A stretch of 64,000 nt of DNA from contig CANLDA010000001.1 of assembly GCA_947489325.1 (NCBI GenBank), positions 372,001 to 436,000 on the forward strand, written 5' to 3'. Of the stretch, positions 53,115 to 62,879 are shown piece by piece. The stretch's first letter is position 1, and the number at the start of each line of letters is the position of its first letter. The translations under genes and the position numbers were made by a program. This DNA comes from an uncultured Paracoccaceae bacterium. GTDB lineage: Bacteria > Pseudomonadota > Alphaproteobacteria > Rhodobacterales > Rhodobacteraceae. The notes beneath the pieces are model-generated. The model saw only the letters and a program-made list of their open reading frames with translations, did no database searches and had not been told where the DNA came from.

Positions 53115-53792
53115 ATGGGCGACCAGACGGCACAACTGGAATGGCGGGATGAGGTGATCCCGGTATCCACCCAATTTGACGATCCTTATTTCAGCCTCGA
53201 CAGCGGTTTGGATGAAACGCACCACGTGTTTTTGGATGGCAATGACCTGCCCGCACGTTTCAGATCCGGATTTCATATTGCTGAATTGGGTTTTGGCACC
53301 GGATTGAACCTGTTGGCCACTTGGGCCGTATGGGAGGCCACTGGTCAGACCACGCCTTTGACCTTCACCAGCTTTGAAGCCTTTCCCATGTCTGCCAATG
53401 AGATGGCACTGGCTCTGACAGCCTTTCCAGAGCTTACCCCTTATGCAGAAAAATTGGTCGCGGCATGGGCCCAGGACAATACATTGGCAACATTGCAAGG
53501 CATCCATGCGCGCGTGGTGATAGGGGATGCACGACAAACGCTATCGCAACAGGACTGGCAGGCAGATGCATGGTTTCTGGATGGGTTTTCTCCGGCCAAA
53601 AACCCCGAGCTGTGGGACAGCGATTTGATGGCACAGGTAGGTCACCACACAAAACCAGACGGCAGCGCCGCAACCTATTCCGCCGCCGGGTTTGTACGGC
53701 GCAATCTGGAATCCGCCGGTTTCACCGTGACCCGCACCCCCGGCTTTGGGCGCAAGCGTCACATGACGCAGGCACGCAAGGACATGGCATGA
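53115..53792 (+). CDS. mnmD: tRNA 5-methylaminomethyl-2-thiouridine methyltransferase (MnmD)
   Basis: The 225-residue protein starts at ATG 53115 and matches the N-terminal half of MnmC: QLEWRDEVIPVSTQFDDPYFS, the SAM motif FHIAELGFGTGLNLLATW, and WFLDGFSPAKNPELWDSDL. It methylates nm5s2U at the tRNA wobble position. The FAD partner lies divergently upstream. Its TGA overlaps the ATG of the transporter gene downstream. Confidence 0.9.
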   Translation: MGDQTAQLEWRDEVIPVSTQFDDPYFSLDSGLDETHHVFLDGNDLPARFRSGFHIAELGFGTGLNLLATWAVWEATGQTTPLTFTSFEAFPMSANEMALALTAFPELTPYAEKLVAAWAQDNTLATLQGIHARVVIGDARQTLSQQDWQADAWFLDGFSPAKNPELWDSDLMAQVGHHTKPDGSAATYSAAGFVRRNLESAGFTVTRTPGFGRKRHMTQARKDMA

Positions 53793-54655
53793 GCCAGAAC
53801 AACACACGTCTTGGTATTTTCTTAATGATCTTCGCCACAGCAGTGTTTGCCGCGCAGGACGGGATTTCTCGTCATTTGGCCGATACATACAACGTTTATC
53901 TCGTGGTAATGATCCGCTATTGGTTCTTTGCGCTGTTTGTTATTGCCCTTTCCAGCCGAAAAAAAGGCGGATTGAAACGCGTTGTACAAACAGGGTTTCC
54001 AGTGTTGCAGGTGTTTCGCTCTGTACTGCTGGTCGCAGAGATTTGCGTGACCATCTACGCCTTTACCCTGCTTGGCCTGACTGAAAGCCACGCAATATTT
54101 GTGTGTTACCCGCTGATCATCGCTGCCCTGTCCGGGCCAGTGCTGGGGGAAAACGTTGGGTGGCGGCGGTGGGCCGCGATTGGGGTTGGGTTGATTGGTG
54201 TACTAATCATTCTGAGACCGGGATCAGGTGTTTTTTCACCGCTTGCAATCATTCCATTGGTCGGCGCGGGTATGTTCGCACTTTATGGATTACTGACGCG
54301 CTATGTCGCGCGGCGGGATAATTCTGCCACCAGCTTCTTTTACACGGGAACGGTGGGCTGTGTTGCGATGACTGCCGTTGGGATTTTTCACTGGGAGGTC
54401 ATCGTCGGCACAGACATCGCGTGGATGGCGCTGTTATGCCTGACAGGCGTTTTGGGTCATTGGCTGTTGATCAAAACCTATGAGGTCGCAGAGGCCAGCG
54501 CCGTACAACCCTTTGCCTATTTGCAACTGCCGTTTGTGGCCATTATCGGCCTTACGCTGTTTGGTGAAACCCTGCGCAGCAATGTGGTGATCGGGGCCAG
54601 CCTTGTCATTGCTGCGGGTCTGTTCACCCTGTGGCGCGAGCGCGTCGCGCGATAA
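53789..54655 (+). CDS. EamA/DMT-family transporter
   Basis: The 288-residue membrane protein starts in the mnmD stop (ATGA). It has about ten hydrophobic segments arranged as two EamA halves, with GENVGWRRWAAIGVGLIGVLIIL ending the first and GETLRSNVVIGASLVIAAGLF ending the second. The substrate is unknown; family members export amino acids or metabolites. Translational coupling to mnmD is positional, not necessarily functional. Confidence 0.87.
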   Translation: MSQNNTRLGIFLMIFATAVFAAQDGISRHLADTYNVYLVVMIRYWFFALFVIALSSRKKGGLKRVVQTGFPVLQVFRSVLLVAEICVTIYAFTLLGLTESHAIFVCYPLIIAALSGPVLGENVGWRRWAAIGVGLIGVLIILRPGSGVFSPLAIIPLVGAGMFALYGLLTRYVARRDNSATSFFYTGTVGCVAMTAVGIFHWEVIVGTDIAWMALLCLTGVLGHWLLIKTYEVAEASAVQPFAYLQLPFVAIIGLTLFGETLRSNVVIGASLVIAAGLFTLWRERVAR

Positions 54656-54676
54656 TTCCAGAGGACGGCGCGCCCT

Positions 54677-56623
54677 TTACCGCAACAACAACGTGCTGCC
54701 TTTGAGTTCCTGACTGAATGAAACCGGGTGCGGGTTCAGGCCAAGGCGTGCGCGATAGATGGGCAAGCTTTCGGCGACGCGCATGACATAATTGCGGGTC
54801 TCATTAAACGGGATGTGTTCCACCCAATCCACCACATCCACGGACCGACGGCGCGGATCACCATAGGCGTCGATCCAGCGCACAGATCGGTGTGGCCCTG
54901 CATTATATCCGGCAGACACCAACAACACATTGCCATCAAACTGTCGCGCCAACCCATCCAGATAGGCAGTGCCCAATTGCACGTTGTAGCTGGGATCAGA
55001 GATCAGTTTGCGTTTCGAATATTTCACCCCAATCGCCCCGGCGACTTGCCGTGCCGTAGAGGGCAAAATCTGCATCAACCCGCGTGCATCGGCGTGGCTG
55101 ATCACCACGGGGTCAAACTCGCTCTCGCGGCGTGCAATTGCCAGCGCCATTTCTTTTGGCACCGGTAGATTGCGACTGGCCAGCGGATGCAGGGCATAAT
55201 AGGCGGCAGGCAAAACAACACCCGATTTTGCCACCTTCTTACCCAGCATCACGCCGATATGCGGTTCTTTCAGATCGACCGTCATTTGTTCCATCGCAGC
55301 CAATTCTTCAGGTGTCTGGCTTTCGGCCAGATGCACCCAAAACCGCTCAGCCAAGGACAGGTTGCCCGCTTTCAATAGCCGCAATGCGGCTTGATGAACC
55401 GAAGATTTGGTAAAGGCTGCGTTTTTCCAACCATTAACACGTTTCTTCCCGGCAAGAGTTGTATCGAACCGTATCCCAGCTTTTTCCGCAGCTAACAGAC
55501 CGTAAAAGCTCGTCTGATGTTGCGCGCCGCGCGTATATGCAGCCTTAGCGGCCTGAGTGTTTCCCGCGGCTTCATGCGCGCGCCCAATCCAATATCCGGC
55601 ACGACCTTTGGAAATCGGTGATCGGATCGCGGCCTCAAACCGTTCAAAATGGGTTAATGCAGCCTTAGGACGATTGCGTTTCAGGGACACATATCCAGAC
55701 AGCCATTCCAGATCGGCATAGGCCGACCCCGAAGCCAGACCATGGTTGGACACAATAGCATAGGCTTCTTTATACCGCCCTGCGCGCATTTTTGCGCGCC
55801 CCAGAGACCTTCGACGCACCGACCAGTGTTCGGGTTGGCCAAGGTTGTTCTTGCGGCTGTGTTGCAGGATCAAATCAATCGCGCCAGCGTCACGATCCTT
55901 GCGTGCGCGCCAAAACATGCGTTCATAGGCTAGGCCTGGATCATTTTGCAAACGGGCAGGCACGGCCTCGATCAACCCGTCCACACCGTTTCGGTTATTG
56001 CGCAATCCCAACCGCGCCCGTGCAAGGGCCTGCCAACCCTTATCCACATGTGGCAGCATCCGACCAGAATTTTCATCCCATCCACGCCACAGCATTTCAT
56101 CCAGCCGCGCCACATGGTGTCTTTTCAACGGTTTGCCATAGCGGCTCATGAATGTCTGATGATCCGCTGCATTGACCGACAGGGTTTTCCACGCTGTCAC
56201 AATAACTTCGTTGGCGCGTTTCTTATTACCGGATTGTTCAAGGGCACGCGCATAAATCAATGCGCCCTTTGCGGTTTGTGGATCCTGCGCGGCGAAAAAC
56301 TCCAACACAGTATTGCGGCGCGTGTTGCCAAATGCATCCTCGGATCGTTTGCGCAGCAAACCCAAACCTGGCCAATCAGAGCGGCGGGACAAAAACGCCA
56401 TAACCTCGGACGCAGACCCATTGCCAGCGCGTAAGCGCTGCCATTCAATCAGGTCACGTTCTACGGCCGATCCGCGCCGGATTATTTGGGTTGCATCGCC
56501 CCATTTCTGGGCCCGCGCAGCATCCATTGCACGGTCAAACGCGCTCTGTGCCTGCGCTGTAAACGCCGCAGCACAAAAAATCCCGACAAGAATAACCCGA
56601 AACAGACGCAACATAGCTTGCAT
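54677..56623 (-). CDS. Soluble lytic murein transglycosylase
   Basis: With ATG 56623 the protein has 648 residues, close to Slt70; ATG 56614 and an upstream ATG are alternatives. A signal peptide (LFRVILVGIFCAAAFTAQAQ) leads into an alpha-superhelical region and a C-terminal lysozyme-like SLT domain with ARRESEFDPVVISHADARG (catalytic Glu near residue 500), LMQILPSTARQVA and GYNAGPHRS. It cleaves peptidoglycan to anhydro-muropeptides. It is divergent from dapA. Confidence 0.92.
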   Translation of the reverse strand: MQAMLRLFRVILVGIFCAAAFTAQAQSAFDRAMDAARAQKWGDATQIIRRGSAVERDLIEWQRLRAGNGSASEVMAFLSRRSDWPGLGLLRKRSEDAFGNTRRNTVLEFFAAQDPQTAKGALIYARALEQSGNKKRANEVIVTAWKTLSVNAADHQTFMSRYGKPLKRHHVARLDEMLWRGWDENSGRMLPHVDKGWQALARARLGLRNNRNGVDGLIEAVPARLQNDPGLAYERMFWRARKDRDAGAIDLILQHSRKNNLGQPEHWSVRRRSLGRAKMRAGRYKEAYAIVSNHGLASGSAYADLEWLSGYVSLKRNRPKAALTHFERFEAAIRSPISKGRAGYWIGRAHEAAGNTQAAKAAYTRGAQHQTSFYGLLAAEKAGIRFDTTLAGKKRVNGWKNAAFTKSSVHQAALRLLKAGNLSLAERFWVHLAESQTPEELAAMEQMTVDLKEPHIGVMLGKKVAKSGVVLPAAYYALHPLASRNLPVPKEMALAIARRESEFDPVVISHADARGLMQILPSTARQVAGAIGVKYSKRKLISDPSYNVQLGTAYLDGLARQFDGNVLLVSAGYNAGPHRSVRWIDAYGDPRRRSVDVVDWVEHIPFNETRNYVMRVAESLPIYRARLGLNPHPVSFSQELKGSTLLLR

Positions 56624-56775
56624 TTTCCCATTCAACGCACGATAGACCCCTACCATAAATGCGCGCGTGTCCCCTCTCCAATCACAATCTTGGCAGGGCG
56701 GCAACTTCCCGCTAGGGTCCGCGCGATTCTTCAATCGGGCGTTTCGCCCAGCACCGCATGAAAAAGGAGCGTGTC

Positions 56776-57651
56776 ATGTTCAAAGGGTCTTTTCCCGCAC
56801 TCGTCACGCCGTTCACGAACGGCGAGCTGGATTTGGAAACGCTCAAAAAGCTGGTCGAATGGCATATCGGCGAAGGCACCAACGGATTTGTGCCTGTGGG
56901 CACAACCGGTGAAAGCCCGACGTTGACCCATGAAGAGCATGAAATCGTGATCCAAGAGGTCGTGCGCGCCACGGCTGGCCGCGTGCCTGTCATTGCTGGT
57001 GCCGGGTCCAACAACACAATCGAGGCCATCCGCTTGTTGCAATTTGCCGAAAAAGCGGGTGCAGATGCGGGTCTGGTTGTGACACCATATTACAACAAGC
57101 CCACCCAACGTGGGTTGATCGCGCATTTCACTGCGCTGCATGATTGCTGTGAACTACCGATTGTTATCTATAACATCCCTGGCCGTTCAGTTGTCGACAT
57201 GACCCCAGAAACCATGGGTGAGTTGGCCAAATTGCCGCGCATTGTCGGTGTGAAAGATGCCACTGGTGATTTGGCCCGTGTCAGCCAACAACGTGCGACA
57301 TGTGGCCCGGATTTCATTCAGATGTCTGGTGAGGACGCAACCGCGTTGGGTTTCAACGCCCATGGTGGCGTGGGTGCCATTTCCGTGACGGCCAACGTCG
57401 CCCCCCGCCTGTGTGCGGAATTCCAAGCGGCAACTTTGGCAGGCGATTTTGCCACAGCACTGGAATATCAGGATCGCCTGATGCCTCTGCACGAAGCAAT
57501 CTTTATCGAACCCGGCCTTGTCGGCGTAAAATACGCCATGTCACAGCTTGGCCTGTGTAGCGAAGAGGTGCGTTCCCCTCTGACCGGCCTGGAAGACAGC
57601 ACCAAGGTGCGCATTGACGCGGCTATGCGCCATGCGGGTTTGATGAACTAG
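56776..57651 (+). CDS. dapA: 4-hydroxy-tetrahydrodipicolinate synthase
   Basis: The 291-residue enzyme starts at ATG 56776, six bases after [23 protein letters not shown] carries the substrate Thr pair, [13 protein letters not shown] the Tyr of the proton relay, and [14 protein letters not shown] the Schiff-base Lys. It condenses pyruvate and aspartate semialdehyde in lysine and diaminopimelate synthesis. It is followed by an intrinsic terminator. Confidence 0.96.
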   Translation: MFKGSFPALVTPFTNGELDLETLKKLVEWHIGEGTNGFVPVGTTGESPTLTHEEHEIVIQEVVRATAGRVPVIAGAGSNNTIEAIRLLQFAEKAGADAGLVVTPYYNKPTQRGLIAHFTALHDCCELPIVIYNIPGRSVVDMTPETMGELAKLPRIVGVKDATGDLARVSQQRATCGPDFIQMSGEDATALGFNAHGGVGAISVTANVAPRLCAEFQAATLAGDFATALEYQDRLMPLHEAIFIEPGLVGVKYAMSQLGLCSEEVRSPLTGLEDSTKVRIDAAMRHAGLMN

Positions 57652-57678
57652 CCCCACAAACAGCTGCATCTAGAATAG

Positions 57679-57708
57679 AAACCCCGGTTTATGACCGGGG
57701 TTTTTCTA
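57679..57708 (+). terminator. Intrinsic terminator of dapA
   Basis: AAACCCCGGT and ACCGGGGTTT form a perfect 10-bp stem around TTATG and are followed by TTC, 28 bases after the stop; the run of T in the descending arm and after it supports rho-independent termination. Confidence 0.82.
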
Positions 57709-57753
57709 TACCGGAATCATGCGTCTTACATTTTGGGCACACCAAAGCGCCAT

Positions 57754-59286
57754 TTAAAAGATCACAAATGCGCCGATCACCGCAGCAGCCCCAACCACCG
57801 CGCCACCAAATGCGCTGAGCATGACCGTCGGCCAAACACGATGTGTTTCGTGTTCTTCGGGCAATGTCTGTTTGATCAGTGCATTTTCCACCAACCCCGG
57901 CAGGCGAGGGCCAAAACGCGCCATGACCTTGGCAGTTTTCAAGAGGTCACGCCCCAGCGCACGCGGGCCAAGGCTTTGCTTGATGTAATCGCTGACCACG
58001 GGTTTTGCCACGTCCCAGATATTGATCGACGGATCAAGCGAGCGCGCGACGCCTTCGACCACCACCATGGTACGTTGCAACAAGATCAACTCTGTCCGGG
58101 TTTCCATACCAAAGCGTTCAGTCACTTCAAACAGATAGCTCAGCAGGCGCCCCATAGAAATCTTGGTGGCGTCCATACCAAAGATCGGCTCGCCGACTGC
58201 GCGCAGGGCACGCGCGAATTCATCAACATCTTGATGTGCGGGCACATACCCTGCCTCAAAATGCACCTCGGCGACACGTTGATAATCGCGCTGGATGAAG
58301 CCAAACAAAATCTCGGCGTATACCCGGCGCGTGTATTCGTCGATATATCCCATGATCCCAAAATCATAGGCGATGATGTCACCATTCGCGGCAACCTTCA
58401 GATTGCCCTGATGCATGTCCGCATGAAAATAGCCATCTCGCAGCGCATGGTTCAAAAACAGACTCAGAACCCGACTTCCTAATGCGTGGCGGTCATGGCC
58501 AGCGGCATCCAGCGCATCATTGTCACCCAAAGACGCCCCTTCGGCCCAGCCAAGGGTCATTACGCGGCGGCTGGACAGGTCCCACTTGATCACAGGAACC
58601 TGAAATCCGGCATCATTCTGCGTGTTGTCAGCAAATTCGCTGGCACTGGCACTTTCTAGGCGCAGATCCAGCTCGCCTGTCACCACACCGTCAAAATGTT
58701 CAATCACATCGCGGGGACGCAACCGGCGCGATGCAGGGGATAAAAGTTCAACCATATCTGCCGCGAAATAGAATGCATCCACATCTTTGCGAAACGCACG
58801 CTCAATACCGGGGCGCAGCACTTTAACAGCAACTTCTTCGCCGGTTTCACGCAGGCGGGCGCGGTGCACTTGCGCAATTGACGCCGCCGCGACGGGTTCA
58901 GAGAATTCGGAAAACACCTCATCCACAGACTGACCAAGCTCTGCCTCGACAGAGGCCTTGGCCGTGTCCATATCAAATGGGGGTAATTTGTCCTGAAGCA
59001 CGCGCAACTGTGTGGCCAATTCATCGCCCACAACATCCGGGCGCGTAGAAAGCACCTGACCAAACTTGATATAAGCAGGCCCCAAAGCCGTCAGCGCACG
59101 GGGTACTGGCGGCGTGGTTGTATCGCCCTTGATCCCCAACCAACGAAATGGAAACGCCAACACCCGCGCAACAATCCGCAACTGCGGAGGGGCATCAAAT
59201 GCCTCAAGCACGGCACCCATAGCACCTGTGCGTTCCAACGTGGCGCCTGTGCGGATCAGACGCCAGATATTGTGCGGCCCGCGCAT
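57754..59286 (-). CDS. ubiB: Ubiquinone biosynthesis protein UbiB (ABC1/ADCK kinase-like)
   Basis: From ATG 59286 the product has 510 residues. The atypical-kinase signature KxGQ is seen in PAYIKFGQVLSTRPDVVGDEL; AAASIAQVHRARL replaces the glycine loop with an Ala-rich loop; EVAVKVLRPGIERAF supplies the ATP Lys; and GYFHADMHQGNLKV plus YDFGIMGYID supply the catalytic and metal Asp. Two C-terminal hydrophobic helices are present. It supports coenzyme Q synthesis. It follows ubiE after one base. Confidence 0.94.
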   Translation of the reverse strand: MRGPHNIWRLIRTGATLERTGAMGAVLEAFDAPPQLRIVARVLAFPFRWLGIKGDTTTPPVPRALTALGPAYIKFGQVLSTRPDVVGDELATQLRVLQDKLPPFDMDTAKASVEAELGQSVDEVFSEFSEPVAAASIAQVHRARLRETGEEVAVKVLRPGIERAFRKDVDAFYFAADMVELLSPASRRLRPRDVIEHFDGVVTGELDLRLESASASEFADNTQNDAGFQVPVIKWDLSSRRVMTLGWAEGASLGDNDALDAAGHDRHALGSRVLSLFLNHALRDGYFHADMHQGNLKVAANGDIIAYDFGIMGYIDEYTRRVYAEILFGFIQRDYQRVAEVHFEAGYVPAHQDVDEFARALRAVGEPIFGMDATKISMGRLLSYLFEVTERFGMETRTELILLQRTMVVVEGVARSLDPSINIWDVAKPVVSDYIKQSLGPRALGRDLLKTAKVMARFGPRLPGLVENALIKQTLPEEHETHRVWPTVMLSAFGGAVVGAAAVIGAFVIF

Positions 59287-59287
59287 C

Positions 59288-60040
59288 CTAAATCTTCCAT
59301 CCGGAATGCAACGCGGCAATGCCAAGGCTTAGGTTGCGGTATTTCGCGTTTTCAAATCCTGCCTGACGCACCATGCCTAGGAATGTGTCCTGATCCGGAA
59401 AGTTGCGGATCGATTCGACCAGATATTGATAACTGTCGCGATCATTGGCGATCAACTTGCCCATTTCCGGGATCACGTTGAAACTATAGCGATCATAAAG
59501 CCATTGCATGCCCGGATTTGGTAATTGGCTGAATTCCAGCACCATCAGACGCCCACCGGGTTTCAATACACGAAACGCCTCATTCAAAGCCTCTTGGGGG
59601 CGGGTGACATTACGGATGCCAAAGCTGATGGTGTAAACATCAAAGGTGTTGTCCTCAAACGGCAGAGCCATCGCATCGCCCACGACCCAATCAAGGCTTT
59701 CGGCCATGCGTTCCGCCTCGGCGCGTTTACGACCCTCAACAAGCATAGGTTCGGTCAGATCAAGCACTGTGGAATGCCCTTGCCCCGCGCGTTTCAGAAA
59801 CCGAAAGGAAATATCGCCAGTACCGCCAGCTACATCCAGCAAGCGTTGACCCGGGCGCGGCGCGAGCCAATCCATCATCGCGTCCTTCCAAACGCGGTGA
59901 ATGCCCATACTCATGACATCGTTCATTACGTCATAATTAGACGCCACAGAATTGAAAACGCCCTGCACACGTCCGGCCTTTTCGGCCTCGGGTACGGTTT
60001 CAAATCCAAAATGAGTGGTGTTTTGGTCTTGCTCAGTCAT
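59288..60040 (-). CDS. ubiE: Ubiquinone/menaquinone C-methyltransferase UbiE
   Basis: From ATG 60040 the protein has 250 residues. [25 protein letters not shown] is the UbiE N-terminal signature, [18 protein letters not shown] the SAM motif, and [17 protein letters not shown] the second signature. It C-methylates the quinone precursor. ubiE and ubiB form an operon, and mutM lies divergently upstream, an arrangement widespread in alphaproteobacteria. Confidence 0.96.
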   Translation of the reverse strand: MTEQDQNTTHFGFETVPEAEKAGRVQGVFNSVASNYDVMNDVMSMGIHRVWKDAMMDWLAPRPGQRLLDVAGGTGDISFRFLKRAGQGHSTVLDLTEPMLVEGRKRAEAERMAESLDWVVGDAMALPFEDNTFDVYTISFGIRNVTRPQEALNEAFRVLKPGGRLMVLEFSQLPNPGMQWLYDRYSFNVIPEMGKLIANDRDSYQYLVESIRNFPDQDTFLGMVRQAGFENAKYRNLSLGIAALHSGWKI

Positions 60041-60198
60041 GATCCAGCCATTCGTTTGTCGTGCCCTTCTTATCCTTCTCAGCGCATGGGGACAATGTGC
60101 TGAATTGGTCGCAGGCAACACGGGATCGTGCCCAAACCCATCCTTTGCGTTTGTACGTAATTCAACTATGCAGATGACAAATCAAAAGGGATTGCGCC

Positions 60199-61050
60199 AT
60201 GCCTGAACTGCCTGAAGTAGAGACCGTCCGCCGCGGGTTGGAACCTTCGATGTCGGATGCCGTGATTGTTCAGGCGGATATCAATCGCCCCGATCTGCGC
60301 TGGCCCTTTCCCGACCGTATGGCAGAGCGGCTGACAGATCGCAGGGTGACCGGGCTGCGACGGCGGTCAAAATACATTTTGGCGGATTTAGACAGCGGCG
60401 AAACCTTGTTGATCCATCTTGGCATGTCCGGGCGCATGACCGTATCTGGCGACCCGTTAGGGCAATTCGCACATACCCATCCAGCGCGCGAAAAACATGA
60501 TCATGTGGTGTTTCACATGGACAATGGCGCGCGCGTCACCTTCAATGATCCACGTCGGTTCGGTGCAATGGATCTGCTGAACACAACCACAGCCGAAACG
60601 CATCCATTGTTGGCCAAGATCGGGCCGGAACCATTGGGCAATAACTTCAACGAAGATTACCTCGTAGCCCAGCTCAAATCACGTAACACACCGATCAAAT
60701 CAGCGCTTTTGGATCAACGGATCGTCGCAGGGCTGGGCAACATATACGTCTGCGAAGCCCTTTTTCGCGCAAAAATCTCGCCGACACGCAAAGCGGGGCA
60801 AATTTCTGCACCTCGCATTCGAAGCCTTGTTCCGATCATTCGAGAGGTGCTGTCAGACGCAATTGCAGCAGGTGGTTCTTCGCTTAAGGATTTTCGCCAA
60901 GCCGATGGAGAACTTGGATATTTTCAGCATTCCTTTGATGTGTATGGACGCGAAGACGCACCATGTCACACCCCGGAATGCCGTGGCGTCATAAGCCGAA
61001 TCACCCAAGCGGGACGCTCATCTTTCTATTGTGCGCAATGCCAAAGATAG
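60199..61050 (+). CDS. mutM: Formamidopyrimidine-DNA glycosylase
   Basis: The 283-residue protein begins [16 protein letters not shown] with the catalytic Pro2 and Glu3. Lys of SKYILADL contacts phosphate; [12 protein letters not shown] and the helix-two-turn-helix follow; and the C-terminal zinc finger has [19 protein letters not shown] plus CAQC. It excises 8-oxoguanine and Fapy lesions. It is divergent from ubiE by 158 bases. Confidence 0.97.
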   Translation: MPELPEVETVRRGLEPSMSDAVIVQADINRPDLRWPFPDRMAERLTDRRVTGLRRRSKYILADLDSGETLLIHLGMSGRMTVSGDPLGQFAHTHPAREKHDHVVFHMDNGARVTFNDPRRFGAMDLLNTTTAETHPLLAKIGPEPLGNNFNEDYLVAQLKSRNTPIKSALLDQRIVAGLGNIYVCEALFRAKISPTRKAGQISAPRIRSLVPIIREVLSDAIAAGGSSLKDFRQADGELGYFQHSFDVYGREDAPCHTPECRGVISRITQAGRSSFYCAQCQR

Positions 61051-61113
61051 CTTGAACACCTAGGCCGGAATGGTAAGGAATTGTTTCTGAGTGAAACAAC
61101 AGAAAGCAAAAAC

Positions 61114-61890
61114 ATGGCTTTTGAGACGATCATCGTCGATGTTGAAGAACATATTGCTGTCATTACCCTGAACCGACCTGATGCGATGAATGCGCTGAAT
61201 CAACAGTTGCTGTCAGAGTTGGTAACGGCGCTGGAAGATCTGGATCAGAATGACAAGGCGCGCTGCATTGTCATCACCGGATCAGACAAGGCCTTTGCCG
61301 CCGGTGCGGACATCAAAGAAATGGCCGAGCTGAGCTTTGTGGATGTGTCCAATGCTGACCTCTTTGCAGAGACAAGCCGTCGGATTGCAAACATCAAAAA
61401 ACCCATCATTGCCGCAGTATCTGGCTATGCGCTAGGTGGCGGGTGTGAACTTGCGATGTCTTGTGATTTCATCATCGCATCGGACACGGCCAAGTTTGGC
61501 CAACCCGAGATCAACCTTGGCGTCATTGCCGGGCTTGGTGGCAGTCAACGTCTGACACGGTTTGTAGGTAAATCCAAAGCCATGGACATGAACCTGACAG
61601 GCCGCTTCATGGATGCCGAAGAGGCGGAACGCTCTGGTCTGGTGTCGCGTGTGGTGCCCGTCAAAAAGCTGATGGAAGAAACCACGAATGCTGCCCACAA
61701 GATCGCAGAGAAATCCATGATTGCCGCGCGCGTTGCCAAAGAGGCAGTGAACCGCAGCTATGAGACAACCCTGACCGAAGGGTTGCTGTATGAACGTCGC
61801 CTGTTCCATTCGATGTTTGCCACTGATGACCAAACCGAAGGCATGAATGCGTTTCTTGAAAAGCGTCAGCCACAATTCCGCGATAAATGA
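61114..61890 (+). CDS. Enoyl-CoA hydratase
   Basis: The 258-residue crotonase starts at ATG 61114. [14 protein letters not shown] and [20 protein letters not shown] form the oxyanion hole and carry the first Glu, and [20 protein letters not shown] provides the second catalytic Glu, so it looks like a true short-chain enoyl-CoA hydratase. It is followed by a strong hairpin and precedes rpsT. Confidence 0.93.
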   Translation: MAFETIIVDVEEHIAVITLNRPDAMNALNQQLLSELVTALEDLDQNDKARCIVITGSDKAFAAGADIKEMAELSFVDVSNADLFAETSRRIANIKKPIIAAVSGYALGGGCELAMSCDFIIASDTAKFGQPEINLGVIAGLGGSQRLTRFVGKSKAMDMNLTGRFMDAEEAERSGLVSRVVPVKKLMEETTNAAHKIAEKSMIAARVAKEAVNRSYETTLTEGLLYERRLFHSMFATDDQTEGMNAFLEKRQPQFRDK

Positions 61891-61896
61891 ATCAAA

Positions 61897-61928
61897 GGCC
61901 AAGACAAAATGATGTCTTGGCCTATTTT
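61897..61928 (+). terminator. Intrinsic terminator after the enoyl-CoA hydratase gene
   Basis: GGCCAAGACA and TGTCTTGGCC form a perfect 10-bp stem around AAATGA and are followed by TATTTT, six bases after the stop codon. Confidence 0.85.
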
Positions 61929-62125
61929 CCGAATCGTGGGTTTAATCCCTAAATTTCATCGTACATTTTGCTATTTCCTTCTGTCGGTAGATTCGCTATA
62001 GGACGCCGCAATACATGCGCGTGCTGCCCGCCCTGGCAAGAATCACCTCGATCATTCGAGGAACCCGTTTGGGCAGTGGTACGCTTTTTGAAACTGAACC
62101 AAACTAAGACAAGGGTCTGAGATTC

Positions 62126-62389
62126 ATGGCAAATACTCCCCAAGCGAAGAAACGCGCCCGTCAGAACGAACGCCGTTTCGCCGTAAACAAAGCGCGTCGT
62201 TCGCGTATCCGTACATATCTGCGCAAAGTCGAAGAAGCGATCGATTCTGGCGACAAGGCAGTGGCAACCGAAGCTTTGAAAGCTGCACAGCCAGAGCTGA
62301 TGCGCGGCGTGACCAAAGGCGTTTTCCACAAGAACACAGCGTCGCGCAAAATGTCGCGCCTGTCGGCTCGCGTCAAAGCTCTCGCCTGA
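62126..62389 (+). CDS. rpsT: 30S ribosomal protein S20
   Basis: The 87-residue basic protein begins [17 protein letters not shown] and ends in [19 protein letters not shown], the S20 pattern. It binds 16S rRNA in the small subunit. Location immediately before dnaA is the common arrangement in Rhodobacteraceae. The 235 bases upstream hold the terminator of the preceding gene and presumably the rpsT promoter and leader, in which I could not assign clear boxes. Confidence 0.97.
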   Translation: MANTPQAKKRARQNERRFAVNKARRSRIRTYLRKVEEAIDSGDKAVATEALKAAQPELMRGVTKGVFHKNTASRKMSRLSARVKALA

Positions 62390-62415
62390 GTTTTTTCCCC
62401 GCAAGTCATTGAACA

Positions 62416-62449
62416 AAAAGGCGCTGCTTCGGCAGCGCCTTTTCTTTTG
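62416..62449 (+). terminator. Intrinsic terminator of rpsT
   Basis: AAAAGGCGCTGC and GCAGCGCCTTTT form a perfect 12-bp stem closed by a TTCG tetraloop and followed by CTTTT, 26 bases after the stop. It separates rpsT from the dnaA transcription unit. Confidence 0.92.
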
Positions 62450-62879
62450 CCGCAACTGCGAGAGATTCTTTTTCGCAAATCTCCGAGTCAAGTTCGAAGA
62501 TCGGTTGCCCGAGCACTGTTGATGTTGCTAGTTTTGTCTTGCGATTCACATCGCCGTCGGGGGGACAGACACCAAAACAGCACGCTTTTATCAGCAGAGC
62601 TACATCTCATTTGGTGAACAACTTAAAGTTGTTCTTTTGCGCGTGAATTCGCGCATAGGCTGTTCATACTGCTCGCACATTCAGTGCGTGATACTTTTGC
62701 CAATCCGTTGGGCCTGCGCCCATCGGTGTTGGGTATTATGTGTCACTGCTCTGGGGGGAAATGTACGAGAATGCGGTTGTGACGACGTCAAAGGGGAGGA
62801 CGTCGTACAGGGAATCGTCGGGAATGGGACCATGGGCCGAGAGGCCCTAGTAAGACAAATGATGCGGAATCGGGGACGT
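62450..62879 (+). promoter_or_regulatory. dnaA upstream region with several inverted repeats
   Basis: This 430-base gap carries no gene. Visible structures are: a palindrome GAACAACTTAAAGTTGTTC at 62616-62634; GCGCGTGAATTCGCGC at about 62639-62654; an ACGACGTC/GACGTCGT hairpin with a 9-base loop at 62782-62806; TGTACGA at 62762-62768 that could pair with TCGTACA at 62803-62809, competing with the previous hairpin; and GGGCC-GAGA-GGCCC at 62834-62847, about 30 bases before the dnaA ATG. I found no good DnaA box (TTATCCACA) cluster, so it is not evidently oriC. It probably holds the dnaA promoter and a structured leader. Confidence 0.6.

Noticed and set aside
62450-62879. Origin of replication (oriC) next to dnaA
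   Set aside because: No cluster of DnaA boxes matching TTATCCACA and no clear A/T-rich unwinding stretch was seen; inverted repeats alone do not define an origin.
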